Assembly: GCA_038214295.1 (NCBI GenBank) | Contig: JBBQSA010000011.1 | Coordinates: 1 to 64,000 of the forward strand | Reading direction: 5' to 3' | Length of the DNA: 64,000 nucleotides | From: SHZI01 sp038214295 | Lineage (GTDB): Bacteria > Pseudomonadota > Gammaproteobacteria > Steroidobacterales > GCA-2729495 | Part shown: piece after piece, positions 8,185 through 16,655 of the stretch | Layout of the letters: each line of letters starts with the position of its first letter | Numbering within the stretch: the stretch's first letter is position 1 | The notes under the pieces: generated by a model | The model's input: only the letters and a program-made list of their open reading frames with translations | Told to the model about the DNA's origin: nothing | The model's database searches: none | Position numbers and translations under genes: made by a program

Positions 8185-11145
8185 ATGCTGAGCCCGGCCG
8201 AGGAACTGGGCCTCGCGGGCGCGGCCCTGGATGCCCGGGTGCGGCGTGCGGTGAATCACATTCCGGATGCCACGCTGCACTGGCTTTCCCGCCGCCTGGC
8301 TGACGATGCGCGCCTGAACGGCGTCGTTTACGAGCGCGCCGGCGAAATCGAGCCGGTGCGCATCATGCTGCGCCCGCTGCTCGTGATGCCGGAGCAGGTG
8401 ACCTACCTGCACAACGTGTGCACGGTGATCGTCGATGCGCTGAAGCGCCTGCCGGAACTCTACTTCTCTGACCCCGACGTCCGCGCCATCCTGCCGCTCG
8501 CCGCCGACGAGGAGGCCTGGCTCAGGGACTGCTGGAGCGCCCTGGAGGGCGGCCAGAACGCGCTCTACGGCCGCCTCGACGCCGTCTGCGATTTCACCGG
8601 CGCACGCTGGCAGGACTCCCTCCAGTTCCTGGAGCCCAACCTGTCCGGCGTCGGCGGCATCCAGCTCGGGCCCCTGGCGGACTCGCTCGTGGTCCGGGAC
8701 ATCGTCCCGACGATCATCGCCCACGACCCCGGCCTCACCATCGACCAGCCCCGGGACCAGCGGGACCTGTTCCTGCAGGTCCTGCTCGACCATGCCCGTG
8801 CCGTCGGGCGCACCGGTCGCAACATCTGCCTCGTCGAACCCAAGTACGAGATGGACGGCCCCAACGAGCAGTCCGCCATGGCCCGCTATTTCCGCGAGCG
8901 GCACGGGGTCACCGTGGTTCACGCCGACCCCACCGAGCTGCGCCTGGAAGGCGACGAGGTCTGGTACCAGGACACCTGCATCGACGTGGCCTACCGGGAC
9001 TACGAGATGCGCGACCTGCTGGAACTGGAGAAGGAAACTGGCTCGCCACTGCTCGCGATGCGCGCTCTCTTCCGCCAGAACCGCATGGTGTCCTCCGCCG
9101 GCGGCGACTTCGACCACAAGAGCTGCTGGGAGCTGCTCACCGACGACAAGCTGGTGCGCCGGCATTTCACGAACCGGGAGCGGCTGCTCTTCCAGCGGCA
9201 CATCCTCTGGACGCGGATCCTGTCGAACCGGACCACGTCCCTCCCCCACGGTCGCGGGGACCTGCCGAAGTACGCCCGGGAGTTTCGCGAGCAGCTGGTG
9301 CTGAAGCCAAACCGCAGCTACGGCGGCGAAGGCGTGCACATGGGCGCGCTGACCCCCCAGTCCGAGTGGGAGAACCTGCTGGCCGACGCCCTCCGCGTGC
9401 AGGACGACCCGGCCGGCTCCTGGGTCGTCCAGGCCGTCGCCAACCTGCCCGTCCAGGAGTTCCCGGTGGTCGATGCCGAGGGCCGTGTGCACTACGAGCC
9501 CTTCTACTCGGTGCTTGGCTTCACACCCACCGACCACGGGCTCGCGATGCTCTGCCGGGTTTCCCAGAAGCAAGTGGTCAACGTGGCCCAGCACGGCGGC
9601 CTCGCGCCGGTGCTGATCGGTTATCCGCCGGACGACCTGCGGGCACCGATCCGGGCAGCAGTTCCCCGGGACATCGCCGTGAAGCGGCTCACCGATCGGA
9701 TCCAGGCACTGCGCGACCTGGACGCGGTCGTCGCCCTGATGGACTGGGACGAGGAAACCGGCCTGCCCACTGGCGCCCACGAGCGGCGCGGCCAGCAGAT
9801 GGGCACCGTCGAGACGATTGCCCACGACCTGCTGGTGGACGACGCGCTCGGTGACCTCATCGAGGAAGTCAGCGAACTGACGCGCGACGACCCGCTCCGG
9901 CAGGCGGAACTCGCGGAGCTGAAGCGCACGCGGCGCATCGAGCTGGCCGTGCCCCACGACCTGGTAGGCGCACTCGCCGAGGCCCGCTCGCTCTGCCTCG
10001 CGGCCTGGGAGGAAGCCCGGAAAACAGGCGAATTCAGCGACTTCGCCGGCCCCTTCGCGGAACTGCTCGACCTGGTCCGCGAGCGTGCCCGGGCGCTGCA
10101 GCGGGGCGGCGATCTCTACGACGGACTGCTCGACGAGTACGAGCCGGGCATGACCCGGGCGCGCCTGGACCCGCTGCTCCGGGACCTGGGCGACCGGCTG
10201 CGGGAGCTGGTGCCGGTGCTCGCCGAGCGCACCCGCCGCTCCGGCCCGGCGCCGCTGCCGGCATTGCCGGAGCCAGCCCAGGAATCCTTCTGCCGCGCAC
10301 TGATCGGTGACATGGGTTTTTCCTTCGTCAGGGGCCGCGTCGACCGGTCCACGCACCCCTTCACCACGATGATTGGCGAGGACGACATCCGGCTGACGCT
10401 GCGCTACCAGCCGGGCAACCCGCTGTCGGCAATCTTCGCCGCGCTCCACGAGGGCGGGCACGCGCTCTACGACCAGGGCTTTCCGGCCGACATCCGGGAC
10501 ACGCTCCTTGCCGAGGCGCCGAGCACCGGGCTGCACGAGTCCCAGGCCAGGCTCTGGGAAAACCACGTGGGGCGCAGCGCGGCGTTCTGGACCCACTACC
10601 TGCCGCGCCTGCAGGCCAGCCTGCCTGCCGGTGCCGCGCCGATCGACCCGGCCAGTTTCCGGCAGGCCGTGAACGTCGTGCGGCCCACGCTGGTCCGCGT
10701 GGAAGCCGACGAGGTCAGCTACAACCTCCACATCCTGATGCGCTACGAGCTGGAGACGGCGCTGCTGTCCGGTGACCTGGCGGTGAAGGACCTGCCGGGC
10801 GCCTGGAACGACGCCAGCCATAAATGGCTCGGCATCGTTCCCACGACGCTCAACGAGGGTTGTCTCCAGGACGTGCACTGGGCGGGCGCGGCCATTGGCT
10901 ACTTCCCGACCTACACCCTCGGCAACCTGTATGCCGCCCAGCTGGCCGAAAGCTACGCCGCACAGGCCGATCTCGAGGCCGAGCTCGCCAGCGGCAACCT
11001 GCGCCCGTTGCGGGAGTGGCTGGCGGTGAACATCCATCGCTGGGGCTGCCAGCTGGAGGCGGAGGAGATCGTCCGCCGGGCGACCGGCCGCGGACTAGAC
11101 TCCGACGCCTTCTTCCGGCACCTGGCGGCAAAGTTTTCCGGCTGA
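8185..11145 (+). CDS. Fusion of ATP-grasp ligase-like domain and M32 metallocarboxypeptidase
   Basis: 986 residues in one uninterrupted frame. Residues 1 to about 490 form an ATP-grasp-type module of the glutathionylspermidine-synthase/circularly permuted kind. Its nucleotide-binding strand-loop is QLVLKPNRSYGGEGVHMG near 370-387, preceded by VEPKYEMDGPNEQSAM and followed by SWVVQAVANLPVQEFPV. From about 497 to the end is a full-length M32 (Taq-type) carboxypeptidase: LMDWDEETGLPTGAHERRGQ at its start, zinc motif HEGGHALY with His755, Glu756 and His759, the LHESQARLWEN block with Glu785 as likely third ligand, and GCLQDVHWAGAAIGYFPTYT. M32 enzymes remove C-terminal residues from peptides; ATP-grasp enzymes make peptide-like bonds. 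One chain could therefore both build and trim a peptide or amide. No signal peptide, so cytoplasmic. The fold calls are strong; substrate is unknown. Confidence 0.9.
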   Translation: MLSPAEELGLAGAALDARVRRAVNHIPDATLHWLSRRLADDARLNGVVYERAGEIEPVRIMLRPLLVMPEQVTYLHNVCTVIVDALKRLPELYFSDPDVRAILPLAADEEAWLRDCWSALEGGQNALYGRLDAVCDFTGARWQDSLQFLEPNLSGVGGIQLGPLADSLVVRDIVPTIIAHDPGLTIDQPRDQRDLFLQVLLDHARAVGRTGRNICLVEPKYEMDGPNEQSAMARYFRERHGVTVVHADPTELRLEGDEVWYQDTCIDVAYRDYEMRDLLELEKETGSPLLAMRALFRQNRMVSSAGGDFDHKSCWELLTDDKLVRRHFTNRERLLFQRHILWTRILSNRTTSLPHGRGDLPKYAREFREQLVLKPNRSYGGEGVHMGALTPQSEWENLLADALRVQDDPAGSWVVQAVANLPVQEFPVVDAEGRVHYEPFYSVLGFTPTDHGLAMLCRVSQKQVVNVAQHGGLAPVLIGYPPDDLRAPIRAAVPRDIAVKRLTDRIQALRDLDAVVALMDWDEETGLPTGAHERRGQQMGTVETIAHDLLVDDALGDLIEEVSELTRDDPLRQAELAELKRTRRIELAVPHDLVGALAEARSLCLAAWEEARKTGEFSDFAGPFAELLDLVRERARALQRGGDLYDGLLDEYEPGMTRARLDPLLRDLGDRLRELVPVLAERTRRSGPAPLPALPEPAQESFCRALIGDMGFSFVRGRVDRSTHPFTTMIGEDDIRLTLRYQPGNPLSAIFAALHEGGHALYDQGFPADIRDTLLAEAPSTGLHESQARLWENHVGRSAAFWTHYLPRLQASLPAGAAPIDPASFRQAVNVVRPTLVRVEADEVSYNLHILMRYELETALLSGDLAVKDLPGAWNDASHKWLGIVPTTLNEGCLQDVHWAGAAIGYFPTYTLGNLYAAQLAESYAAQADLEAELASGNLRPLREWLAVNIHRWGCQLEAEEIVRRATGRGLDSDAFFRHLAAKFSG

Positions 11146-11148
11146 AGC

Positions 11149-12618
11149 CTAGGCGGGCCCGGCTTCCTCGAGCGAGCTCATGTCCTTCGGCGTGCCGTGC
11201 TGGATCAGCAGCGCCTTCTTGCGCAGGAAGCGCTGCAGGCCGGACGGCCCCATCCGGGACGCGCCAAGCCCGGACAGGTTGAAGGCGTTCTTCTCGGCGT
11301 CGAAGACCTCGGTGGTCAGGCCCCCGTCGTTGATGCTGACGGCCCCGGCGGTCAGCTGGCGTGCAACTGCCAGCGCCTCGTCCTCAGCACCGAATACCGC
11401 CGCCGACAGGCCATAGATGGAATCGTTGGCGAGACGGACTGCCTCGGCCGTGTCCCGGAACGGCATCACGGGGAGCACCGGGCCGAAGGTCTCCTCCGTC
11501 ATGAGCGCCATGTCGTGGGTCACGCCGGTCACGACCGTGGGCCGCAGCCAAAGACCGCCGCCGTGATGCTCGATCCGGCCGCCCGTGAGAATGCGCGCAC
11601 CCTTCGCCACCGCATCTTCGAATTGGCCAGCGATGATGTCCGCCTGCCGGGCGAAGATCAGCGGGCCGACCTGGCCACGGCGGCTGTCCGGGTAGTTGAG
11701 CGTTACGGCCTCGGCGCGCGCGACGAGGCGCGCGGTGAACGCGGCCTCGATGTCCTTGTGGACGTAGACCCGCTCCAGGGACTGGCAGGCCTGGCCGGTG
11801 GCCTGTACGGACGCGCGCAGCACCAGCGCAGCCGCCCGGTCGGGTTCCGCGGAGCCGAGTACGATTGCCGGATCCTTGCCGCCGAGTTCCAGGAAAGCCG
11901 GGATGAAACGCCGGGCGCAGGCCTCGGACACCATGCGCCCGGTCGCCACGCTGCCCGTGAAGCAGACGGCATCCACCTGCTCGATCAGCGCCGCGCCGGT
12001 CGGCCCGTCGCCGGTAACGAAGGCGAGCACGGACGCGAGCTCGGGAAAGTCCCGGAGGCTCGCCATGAGAGGCACCACGAAACGGGGCGTGACCTCGCTG
12101 GGCTTGACGAGCACCGCGCAGCCGGCGAGGAGCGCGGGAATGGTGTCGAGCATCGACAGGAGGAACGGAAAATTCCAGGGACTGATGACGCCGACCAGGC
12201 CATAGGGCACCAGCTGGGTGCGGATGCCGATGCCCGGCGTCACCGAGGCGCGTTCCGGGGCCTCGGCCAGGATGTGGGCAGCCATCGCGGCATTGCCGGC
12301 GACCATGCCGCCGAGCGCCCGCACCTCGTTGCCGGCGAGCAGGTGGCGGCCCGTGTCCACGGCAAGGGCCGCGAGGACGGAACCGGGCGCGTCCGGCGCC
12401 TGCGCGAGCACCTCCCGCGACCAGGCCTGCAGCACTGCAGTGCGCCGGGACACACCGGCATCGGCCCAGGCCTGCTGGCCGGCCCGCAGGCGGACGGCGA
12501 GCGCCGCCAGCCCGGCGGCATCCGGGACAGTAATGCGGTAGTCGTGCTCCCCCGTGCGCGGGTTGCGCACGGGGAGCTCACGGGGCATGGCGGTCATGAC
12601 TGACGTCGGTCGCTGCAA
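11149..12618 (-). CDS. NAD(P)-dependent aldehyde dehydrogenase
   Basis: Oxidises an aldehyde to the acid with NAD(P)+. 489 residues with all family landmarks: the VGVISPWNFPF block, VKPSEVTP, FTGSVATG, general base Glu244 in FLELGGKDPAIV, nucleophile Cys278 in GQACQSLERVYV, and EETFGPVLPVMPF. It resembles the coniferyl/vanillin-type aldehyde dehydrogenase group more than betaine or succinate-semialdehyde enzymes, but the substrate cannot be read. Start could be 12618 (used), or ATGs 7 or 10 codons later. It converges on the fusion gene with only 3 nt between, and lies downstream of the DUF1838 gene with a 9-nt gap, so the two are probably co-transcribed. Confidence 0.93.
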   Translation of the reverse strand: MQRPTSVMTAMPRELPVRNPRTGEHDYRITVPDAAGLAALAVRLRAGQQAWADAGVSRRTAVLQAWSREVLAQAPDAPGSVLAALAVDTGRHLLAGNEVRALGGMVAGNAAMAAHILAEAPERASVTPGIGIRTQLVPYGLVGVISPWNFPFLLSMLDTIPALLAGCAVLVKPSEVTPRFVVPLMASLRDFPELASVLAFVTGDGPTGAALIEQVDAVCFTGSVATGRMVSEACARRFIPAFLELGGKDPAIVLGSAEPDRAAALVLRASVQATGQACQSLERVYVHKDIEAAFTARLVARAEAVTLNYPDSRRGQVGPLIFARQADIIAGQFEDAVAKGARILTGGRIEHHGGGLWLRPTVVTGVTHDMALMTEETFGPVLPVMPFRDTAEAVRLANDSIYGLSAAVFGAEDEALAVARQLTAGAVSINDGGLTTEVFDAEKNAFNLSGLGASRMGPSGLQRFLRKKALLIQHGTPKDMSSLEEAGPA

Positions 12619-12627
12619 CGGCTCCGG

Positions 12628-13518
12628 CTAGGGAGCAGGCTTCTGCGCGTCGATGACCTTCTTGAAGTAGGTCCAGCTGGTCTCGTTGGGCCGCGGGTCA
12701 TCGAGCGGCGGCGGATTGACGTACTCCGGATAGTTCTTGGCGATCTCTGCCTTCATCGTGGCCGACAGGTCATCCCGGCTGGCGAGCTTGCGCCCCGCCG
12801 TGTGGAAATACAGCATGCCCGTACGGTCCCCCATCTCCATCCAGGGGAGCCAGAGCGAGAGGCGCTGCCAGCTCACGGCCGACTCCGCGCTGTCCTTGCG
12901 GCGGTTGCCGAGGTCGTCCACGGCGCCAAAAAAGTTGAACAGCTCGGTGGCGTGGTAGGTGCCGCCGACATAGCGCTGGTAGTCGCCGCCCAGGGGGTTT
13001 GTGTAAAAGAGCGGCACGCCGGTGGTCAGCCACCACTGGTTGCCAATGGCCTCGAAGGGCAGGTTGGTGGGCTTGCCATCCCGGCCGAGCAGTGCGTAGT
13101 TGCCATTCACCGGATCGTTGGCCACCTGCACGACGTCGACGGTCTTGCCCGTCCACGGGTTGTTCCAGGTGCGGAGCACTTCGCCGGTGACGGGATCCTC
13201 GTAGAGCAGGATCTCGCGGCTGACCAGCCGGAACTCCGCCTTGCTCTTCGAGCCGGCCAGCGGCCCGCAGTGCCGGACGTTCATGCCCTCCACCTTGAAG
13301 AGCAGGCGATCAGGCTCGCCCGGCACGCGGCTGTAGGCCACACCCTTCCAGTAATAGGTGACGGGCTTGCCATCGACTTCCGAACACTGGATGCGCCGTA
13401 ACGCGAGCAGCTGCCCCTCTGGCGACTTCAGATCGGGCGAAGTGGGGCCGGGCGCGGCAGCCGCTGCAGTGCCGACAGCGAACGCCAGCAGGAGGCCGGC
13501 GAGGATTTGACGGGGCAT
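12628..13518 (-). CDS. Exported DUF1838-family protein
   Basis: 296 residues with a clear Sec signal peptide (MPRQILAGLLLAFAVGTAAAAA). The mature part matches the DUF1838 family: GKPVTYYWKGVAYSRV, a W-rich segment GNQWWLTTGVPLFY, and the C-terminal SWTYFKKVIDAQ. The function of this family is not established. Members often sit near Rieske oxygenases, SDRs and hydrolases of lipid or aromatic catabolism; here the near neighbour is an aldehyde dehydrogenase, while a Rieske/SDR group lies about 46 kb away. The start is well supported by GGAGAA seven bases before the ATG. Upstream frame extension to 13800 overlaps phhB and is rejected. Confidence 0.85.
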   Translation of the reverse strand: MPRQILAGLLLAFAVGTAAAAAPGPTSPDLKSPEGQLLALRRIQCSEVDGKPVTYYWKGVAYSRVPGEPDRLLFKVEGMNVRHCGPLAGSKSKAEFRLVSREILLYEDPVTGEVLRTWNNPWTGKTVDVVQVANDPVNGNYALLGRDGKPTNLPFEAIGNQWWLTTGVPLFYTNPLGGDYQRYVGGTYHATELFNFFGAVDDLGNRRKDSAESAVSWQRLSLWLPWMEMGDRTGMLYFHTAGRKLASRDDLSATMKAEIAKNYPEYVNPPPLDDPRPNETSWTYFKKVIDAQKPAP

Positions 13519-13589
13519 GCTGTTCTCCAATGCGGGAAGGCGCTGAATGCCGGGCACTCTAGCGCGAGTGCGGGCAAAGGCCAATCCGG

Positions 13590-13931
13590 CTACTCGATGA
13601 GCCTGTCGACCTTCGCGGCGCAGATGAAGTCGTTCTCCGTCAGGCCATCCACCGCGTGGGTGGACCAGCGGACCACGCAGCGGCCGTAGCCCACGTCCAG
13701 GTCCGGGTGATGCCCCTCCGACTCGGCGATCCAGGCGACCGCGTTGACGAAGCCCATCGTCCGGCCGAAGCCCGGGAACTCGAAGCGCCGGAACAGCCAC
13801 TTGCCGTCCGCCGACAGCTCCCAGGCCGGGTCGAGCGCGCGGCGCAGCTCGGCGATCGCGGGGGCCGCGAGCGCGGGAACGCCGCCTTCGCAGGGTTTGC
13901 AGCGCCGCTGCACGAGGTCGTTGCCGGTCAT
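13590..13931 (-). CDS. phhB: 4a-hydroxytetrahydrobiopterin dehydratase (pterin-4a-carbinolamine dehydratase)
   Basis: Recycles the pterin cofactor of aromatic amino-acid hydroxylases by dehydrating the 4a-carbinolamine. 113 residues, the normal size. The key block is AESEGHHPDLDVGYGRCVVR followed by WSTHAVDGLTENDFICAAKVD, which holds the histidines and aspartate of the PCD fold. Two cysteines in the N-terminal CKPCEGG segment are common in proteobacterial members. A phhA (phenylalanine hydroxylase) gene is not present nearby. It lies between the lipoprotein gene upstream (18 nt) and the DUF1838 gene downstream (71 nt). Confidence 0.95.
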   Translation of the reverse strand: MTGNDLVQRRCKPCEGGVPALAAPAIAELRRALDPAWELSADGKWLFRRFEFPGFGRTMGFVNAVAWIAESEGHHPDLDVGYGRCVVRWSTHAVDGLTENDFICAAKVDRLIE

Positions 13932-13949
13932 GCCGTTTCCTTTCGCAAT

Positions 13950-15212
13950 TTACTGGAGGCCCACGGCCGCGGCGGCCGCGAACAGGCCGGGGTTGCCGGC
14001 CTGCTGGTAGTGCACCGTGCCCCGGACCCCGTCGGCCGCCGCAATGTCCGGCAGCAGGTCGCCGTTGAGATCGCCGATCGCGACCCCGAGCGGTCCGTAG
14101 AACCCAGGGTAGCTGGTGGCACTGAGGAACACGCCGCCGCCGGCCGGGTCCTGGAGCAGCACCTTGACCGCGCCGCGGGAGCCGCCACGGTCCGCGACGA
14201 CGATATCGGGACGATCGTCCCCGTTGAGGTCGCCGACGGCCAGGTGTACCGGGCGCTGGCCTGCCGCGTAGCTGACCGGCGCGAGAAAGGACAGGGCCGG
14301 CATATTTCCCTGGAGCAGCACGGTCAGGCCCGCGACGCCCTGGCCATCGAAGCCCGGCCCTTCATTGACCAGCACGAGATCGGCCCGGCCGTCGTCATTG
14401 AGATCGACAATCTTTACCGCGAGGGGTTCGGCACCCGCCGGGAAGCTGACGGGAGCGAGGAATTGCCGGTCAGTCACCGGGTCCTGGAGGAACACGGCAA
14501 CGGCACCGTTGCTGCCGGTTGCATCCTGCACGGTCACGGCGATGTCCGCGCGGCCGTCGCCGTCGATATCGCCGATGGCGACGGAGGTCACCGGCCGGTC
14601 CAGCGCCAGGTGAACCGGCGCGGCAAACTGGCCTGGCTGCGCGGGATTCTGGTACGCGATCAAGGCGCTGCCCCCGGACTCGAAGCTCGCGATGACGAGG
14701 TCGGTGGCCCCATCGTCGTCGATGTCACCCGCGGCCACGTCCAGCGGCGACCCGCCGGTTGCGACCGCCGCCGGAGCGAGATAGGTGCCAGGCGGCGCCG
14801 GTGCCTGCAGCAGCACGCTCACGTCCCCGCTGCCGGCGTTGGCCACGGCAATGTCGGGGCTGGTGCCGGCATCCAGGTTACCCAGCACCAGGGTCGAGGG
14901 ATTGAAGCCCGCCGGTAACTCCTCGGCGATGCGGAAGTTGCCCGGCACCGTGTCATCCCGCAGCAGCACCGAGACGAGCCCCGGGTCGGGCGCGCCGTAC
15001 AGCACCTGCGTCAGCGCCACGACCAGGTCGGCATTGCCATCACCATCCACGTCGGCAATGGCGACCGAGTTCGGCACGTCGTAGGACGGGATCGAGATCG
15101 TCTCGCTGTCATTGCATCCCGACAGCGTGAAGGCAGACAGCAGGGCGATGCCCGCACAGCGCCGTGCAGCGTGACTGACTGCAAGCTGGCTGATCGATTG
15201 AACCGTGGACAT
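13950..15212 (-). CDS. FG-GAP/VCBS-repeat lipoprotein, seven-bladed propeller
   Basis: 420 residues. The N-terminus has a hydrophobic signal with lipobox LSGC (Cys33), so it is a predicted lipoprotein. The mature part is seven imperfect repeats of about 55 residues. Each ends in a calcium-loop sequence such as IADVDGDGNADLVVA, GDIDDDGATDLVIA, GDIDGDGRADIAVT and GDLNGDDRPDIVVA, the FG-GAP/VCBS pattern. Seven repeats fit one complete beta-propeller resembling an integrin alpha-subunit head. The second repeat (GNLDAGTSPDIAVA) and the last (GDLNGDLLPDIAAA) have weakened calcium loops. Role is likely surface binding or adhesion; no partner is identified. Confidence 0.85.
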   Translation of the reverse strand: MSTVQSISQLAVSHAARRCAGIALLSAFTLSGCNDSETISIPSYDVPNSVAIADVDGDGNADLVVALTQVLYGAPDPGLVSVLLRDDTVPGNFRIAEELPAGFNPSTLVLGNLDAGTSPDIAVANAGSGDVSVLLQAPAPPGTYLAPAAVATGGSPLDVAAGDIDDDGATDLVIASFESGGSALIAYQNPAQPGQFAAPVHLALDRPVTSVAIGDIDGDGRADIAVTVQDATGSNGAVAVFLQDPVTDRQFLAPVSFPAGAEPLAVKIVDLNDDGRADLVLVNEGPGFDGQGVAGLTVLLQGNMPALSFLAPVSYAAGQRPVHLAVGDLNGDDRPDIVVADRGGSRGAVKVLLQDPAGGGVFLSATSYPGFYGPLGVAIGDLNGDLLPDIAAADGVRGTVHYQQAGNPGLFAAAAAVGLQ

Positions 15213-15331
15213 CCGTGCACCCCGGCAAGTGAAACCGCGCGGCCCGCGCGACCACCCTATTCAACCGTATTGCGGGCCGGCGCGCCACCGGGCCAGGGCC
15301 GCTTGCGGCGGGGGCCGGAGCGGCGGGACTC

Positions 15332-15340
15332 TGCTAGCAT
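15332..15340 (+). promoter_or_regulatory. Candidate extended -10 promoter for MaoC gene
   Basis: TGCTAGCAT fits the extended -10 form TGnTAnnnT and lies 48 bp before the MaoC start codon. No good -35 is seen. Two similar boxes precede other plus-strand genes in this window (18682 and 52101). Assigned on pattern only. Confidence 0.35.
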
Positions 15341-15387
15341 CCTTGGCGACACCCCGGAACACCCTTCAACCAGCGGAGTACGATCCC

Positions 15388-15855
15388 ATGGCCCTTGCCG
15401 AGGCCCTCGAGTCCCTCAAGTCCCGCGTGGGCCAGGAGATCCACACCAGCGACTGGCTGACCATCGACCAGGCCATGATTGACGGGTTCGCCAACGCCAC
15501 CCGCGACCGCCAGTGGATCCACGTGGACCCGAAACGCGCCGCCGCTGAATCCCCCTATGGCAAGACCATTGCCCACGGGTACCTGACCCTGTCGCTCTAT
15601 CCTGTGCTGCGCGGCCTCGTGGACGCGGGCAAGCCCCTGGCACCGGGGGTGCAGCGGGTCATCAATTACGGCATCAACAAGCTCCGCTTCCCCAATGCCG
15701 TCGTCGCCGGCAGCCGCATCCGGGCCCACTGCAAGCTGATCTCCGCCGAGGAGGCCAAGGGCAGCCTGGAGCTCGTGGAGGAATACTCCGTGGAGATCGA
15801 GGGCCAGCAGCGCCCGGCTTGCGTCGCCGAATGCGTCATGCGGCTGTTTTTTTGA
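15388..15855 (+). CDS. MaoC-family (R)-specific enoyl-CoA hydratase / dehydratase
   Basis: Single hot-dog-fold hydratase, 155 residues. Characteristic block DRQWIHVDPKRAAAESPYGK then TIAHGYLTLSLYP carries the Asp/His catalytic pair of MaoC/NodN-type hydratases. Likely acts on 2-enoyl-CoA (or acyl-carrier) substrates. The ATG at 15388 is preceded by GCGGAG about 11 bases upstream; the frame is open further upstream but without family similarity. Its stop codon overlaps the start of the following crotonase gene (TTGA), so they form a translationally coupled pair. Confidence 0.92.
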   Translation: MALAEALESLKSRVGQEIHTSDWLTIDQAMIDGFANATRDRQWIHVDPKRAAAESPYGKTIAHGYLTLSLYPVLRGLVDAGKPLAPGVQRVINYGINKLRFPNAVVAGSRIRAHCKLISAEEAKGSLELVEEYSVEIEGQQRPACVAECVMRLFF

Positions 15856-16655
15856 GCGCTATCCTCCTCATCGAGCAGCGCGGCGACCGGCTGCTGGTAA
15901 CCATCAACCGGCCCGACCGCCGGAACGCCCTCTCGCTGGAACTGCTGGACCTGCTCGGCGAGACCTTCACGCGGTTCGCCGACGCCGGCGGGCTGAAGTG
16001 CGCGGTGCTGACGGCCACCGGCGACCGCTGCTTTGCTGCCGGGGGTGACCTCCGCGAGCTGGATACGATCCGGAGCGAAGCGGACACCCGGGCCATGTCC
16101 CGGCGGGTGCGCGCCACGCTCGACGCAGTGCGGCGCTTTCCGGTACCGGTCGTGGCGGCACTCAATGGCCACGCCCTGGGCGGCGGTGCCGAGCTGGCGC
16201 TGGCCTGCGACCTGCGGGTGGCCACGCCGGCGGCGGAGCTCGGCTTCCTGCAGGCCCAGTTGAACGTGACGACCGCCTGGGGCGGCGGCATCGACCTGCT
16301 CGCCCTGCTCGGCCCGGCCCGGGCACTGCCGCTGCTGCTCGAAGCGCGGCGCATCCCGGCGCCGGAGGCGCTGCAGCTCGGCCTGCTAAACCGGGTGAGC
16401 GCCCCCGGCGAATCCCTCGCCGCCTGCACCGACGGCCTGCTCGCGCCCCTGCTCGAACGGCCAGTCCAGGTGCTGCGCGCCTACAAGGCACTGGCCTTCG
16501 AGGCCCGCCGCGCCCTGCACGAACGCCTCGCCCCGACAGAAGAACAGGGCTTCACGGCCACCTGGATCCACCCGGATCACTGGTCCGCCGCCGAGCGCGC
16601 CCTGACGCCGCGCACACTGGACGAGCGGCGCGGACTCGGGCCCCGCGAGGCGTAG
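15852..16655 (+). CDS. Enoyl-CoA hydratase/isomerase (crotonase) family protein
   Basis: 267 residues if started at the TTG at 15852, which overlaps the MaoC stop (TTGA) and gives the family N-terminus SAILLIEQRGDRLLVTINRP. An ATG seven codons earlier (15831) is the alternative. The crotonase oxyanion-hole segments AAGGDLREL and GHALGGGAELALACDL are present. The first catalytic glutamate position (GGGAE) is kept, but the second, usually in a GxPE motif, is replaced: GFLQAQLNVTTAWGGG has Gln where Glu is expected. This suggests a reaction other than simple hydration, for example hydrolase, isomerase or decarboxylase activity. Coupled to the MaoC hydratase upstream. Confidence 0.88.
   Translation: MSAILLIEQRGDRLLVTINRPDRRNALSLELLDLLGETFTRFADAGGLKCAVLTATGDRCFAAGGDLRELDTIRSEADTRAMSRRVRATLDAVRRFPVPVVAALNGHALGGGAELALACDLRVATPAAELGFLQAQLNVTTAWGGGIDLLALLGPARALPLLLEARRIPAPEALQLGLLNRVSAPGESLAACTDGLLAPLLERPVQVLRAYKALAFEARRALHERLAPTEEQGFTATWIHPDHWSAAERALTPRTLDERRGLGPREA

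Noticed and set aside
8110..11037. Long upstream extension of the cupredoxin frame on the minus strand
   Set aside because: The extension is antisense to the ATP-grasp/M32 gene and has no family features; only the part from 8109 down has a signal peptide and copper ligands.
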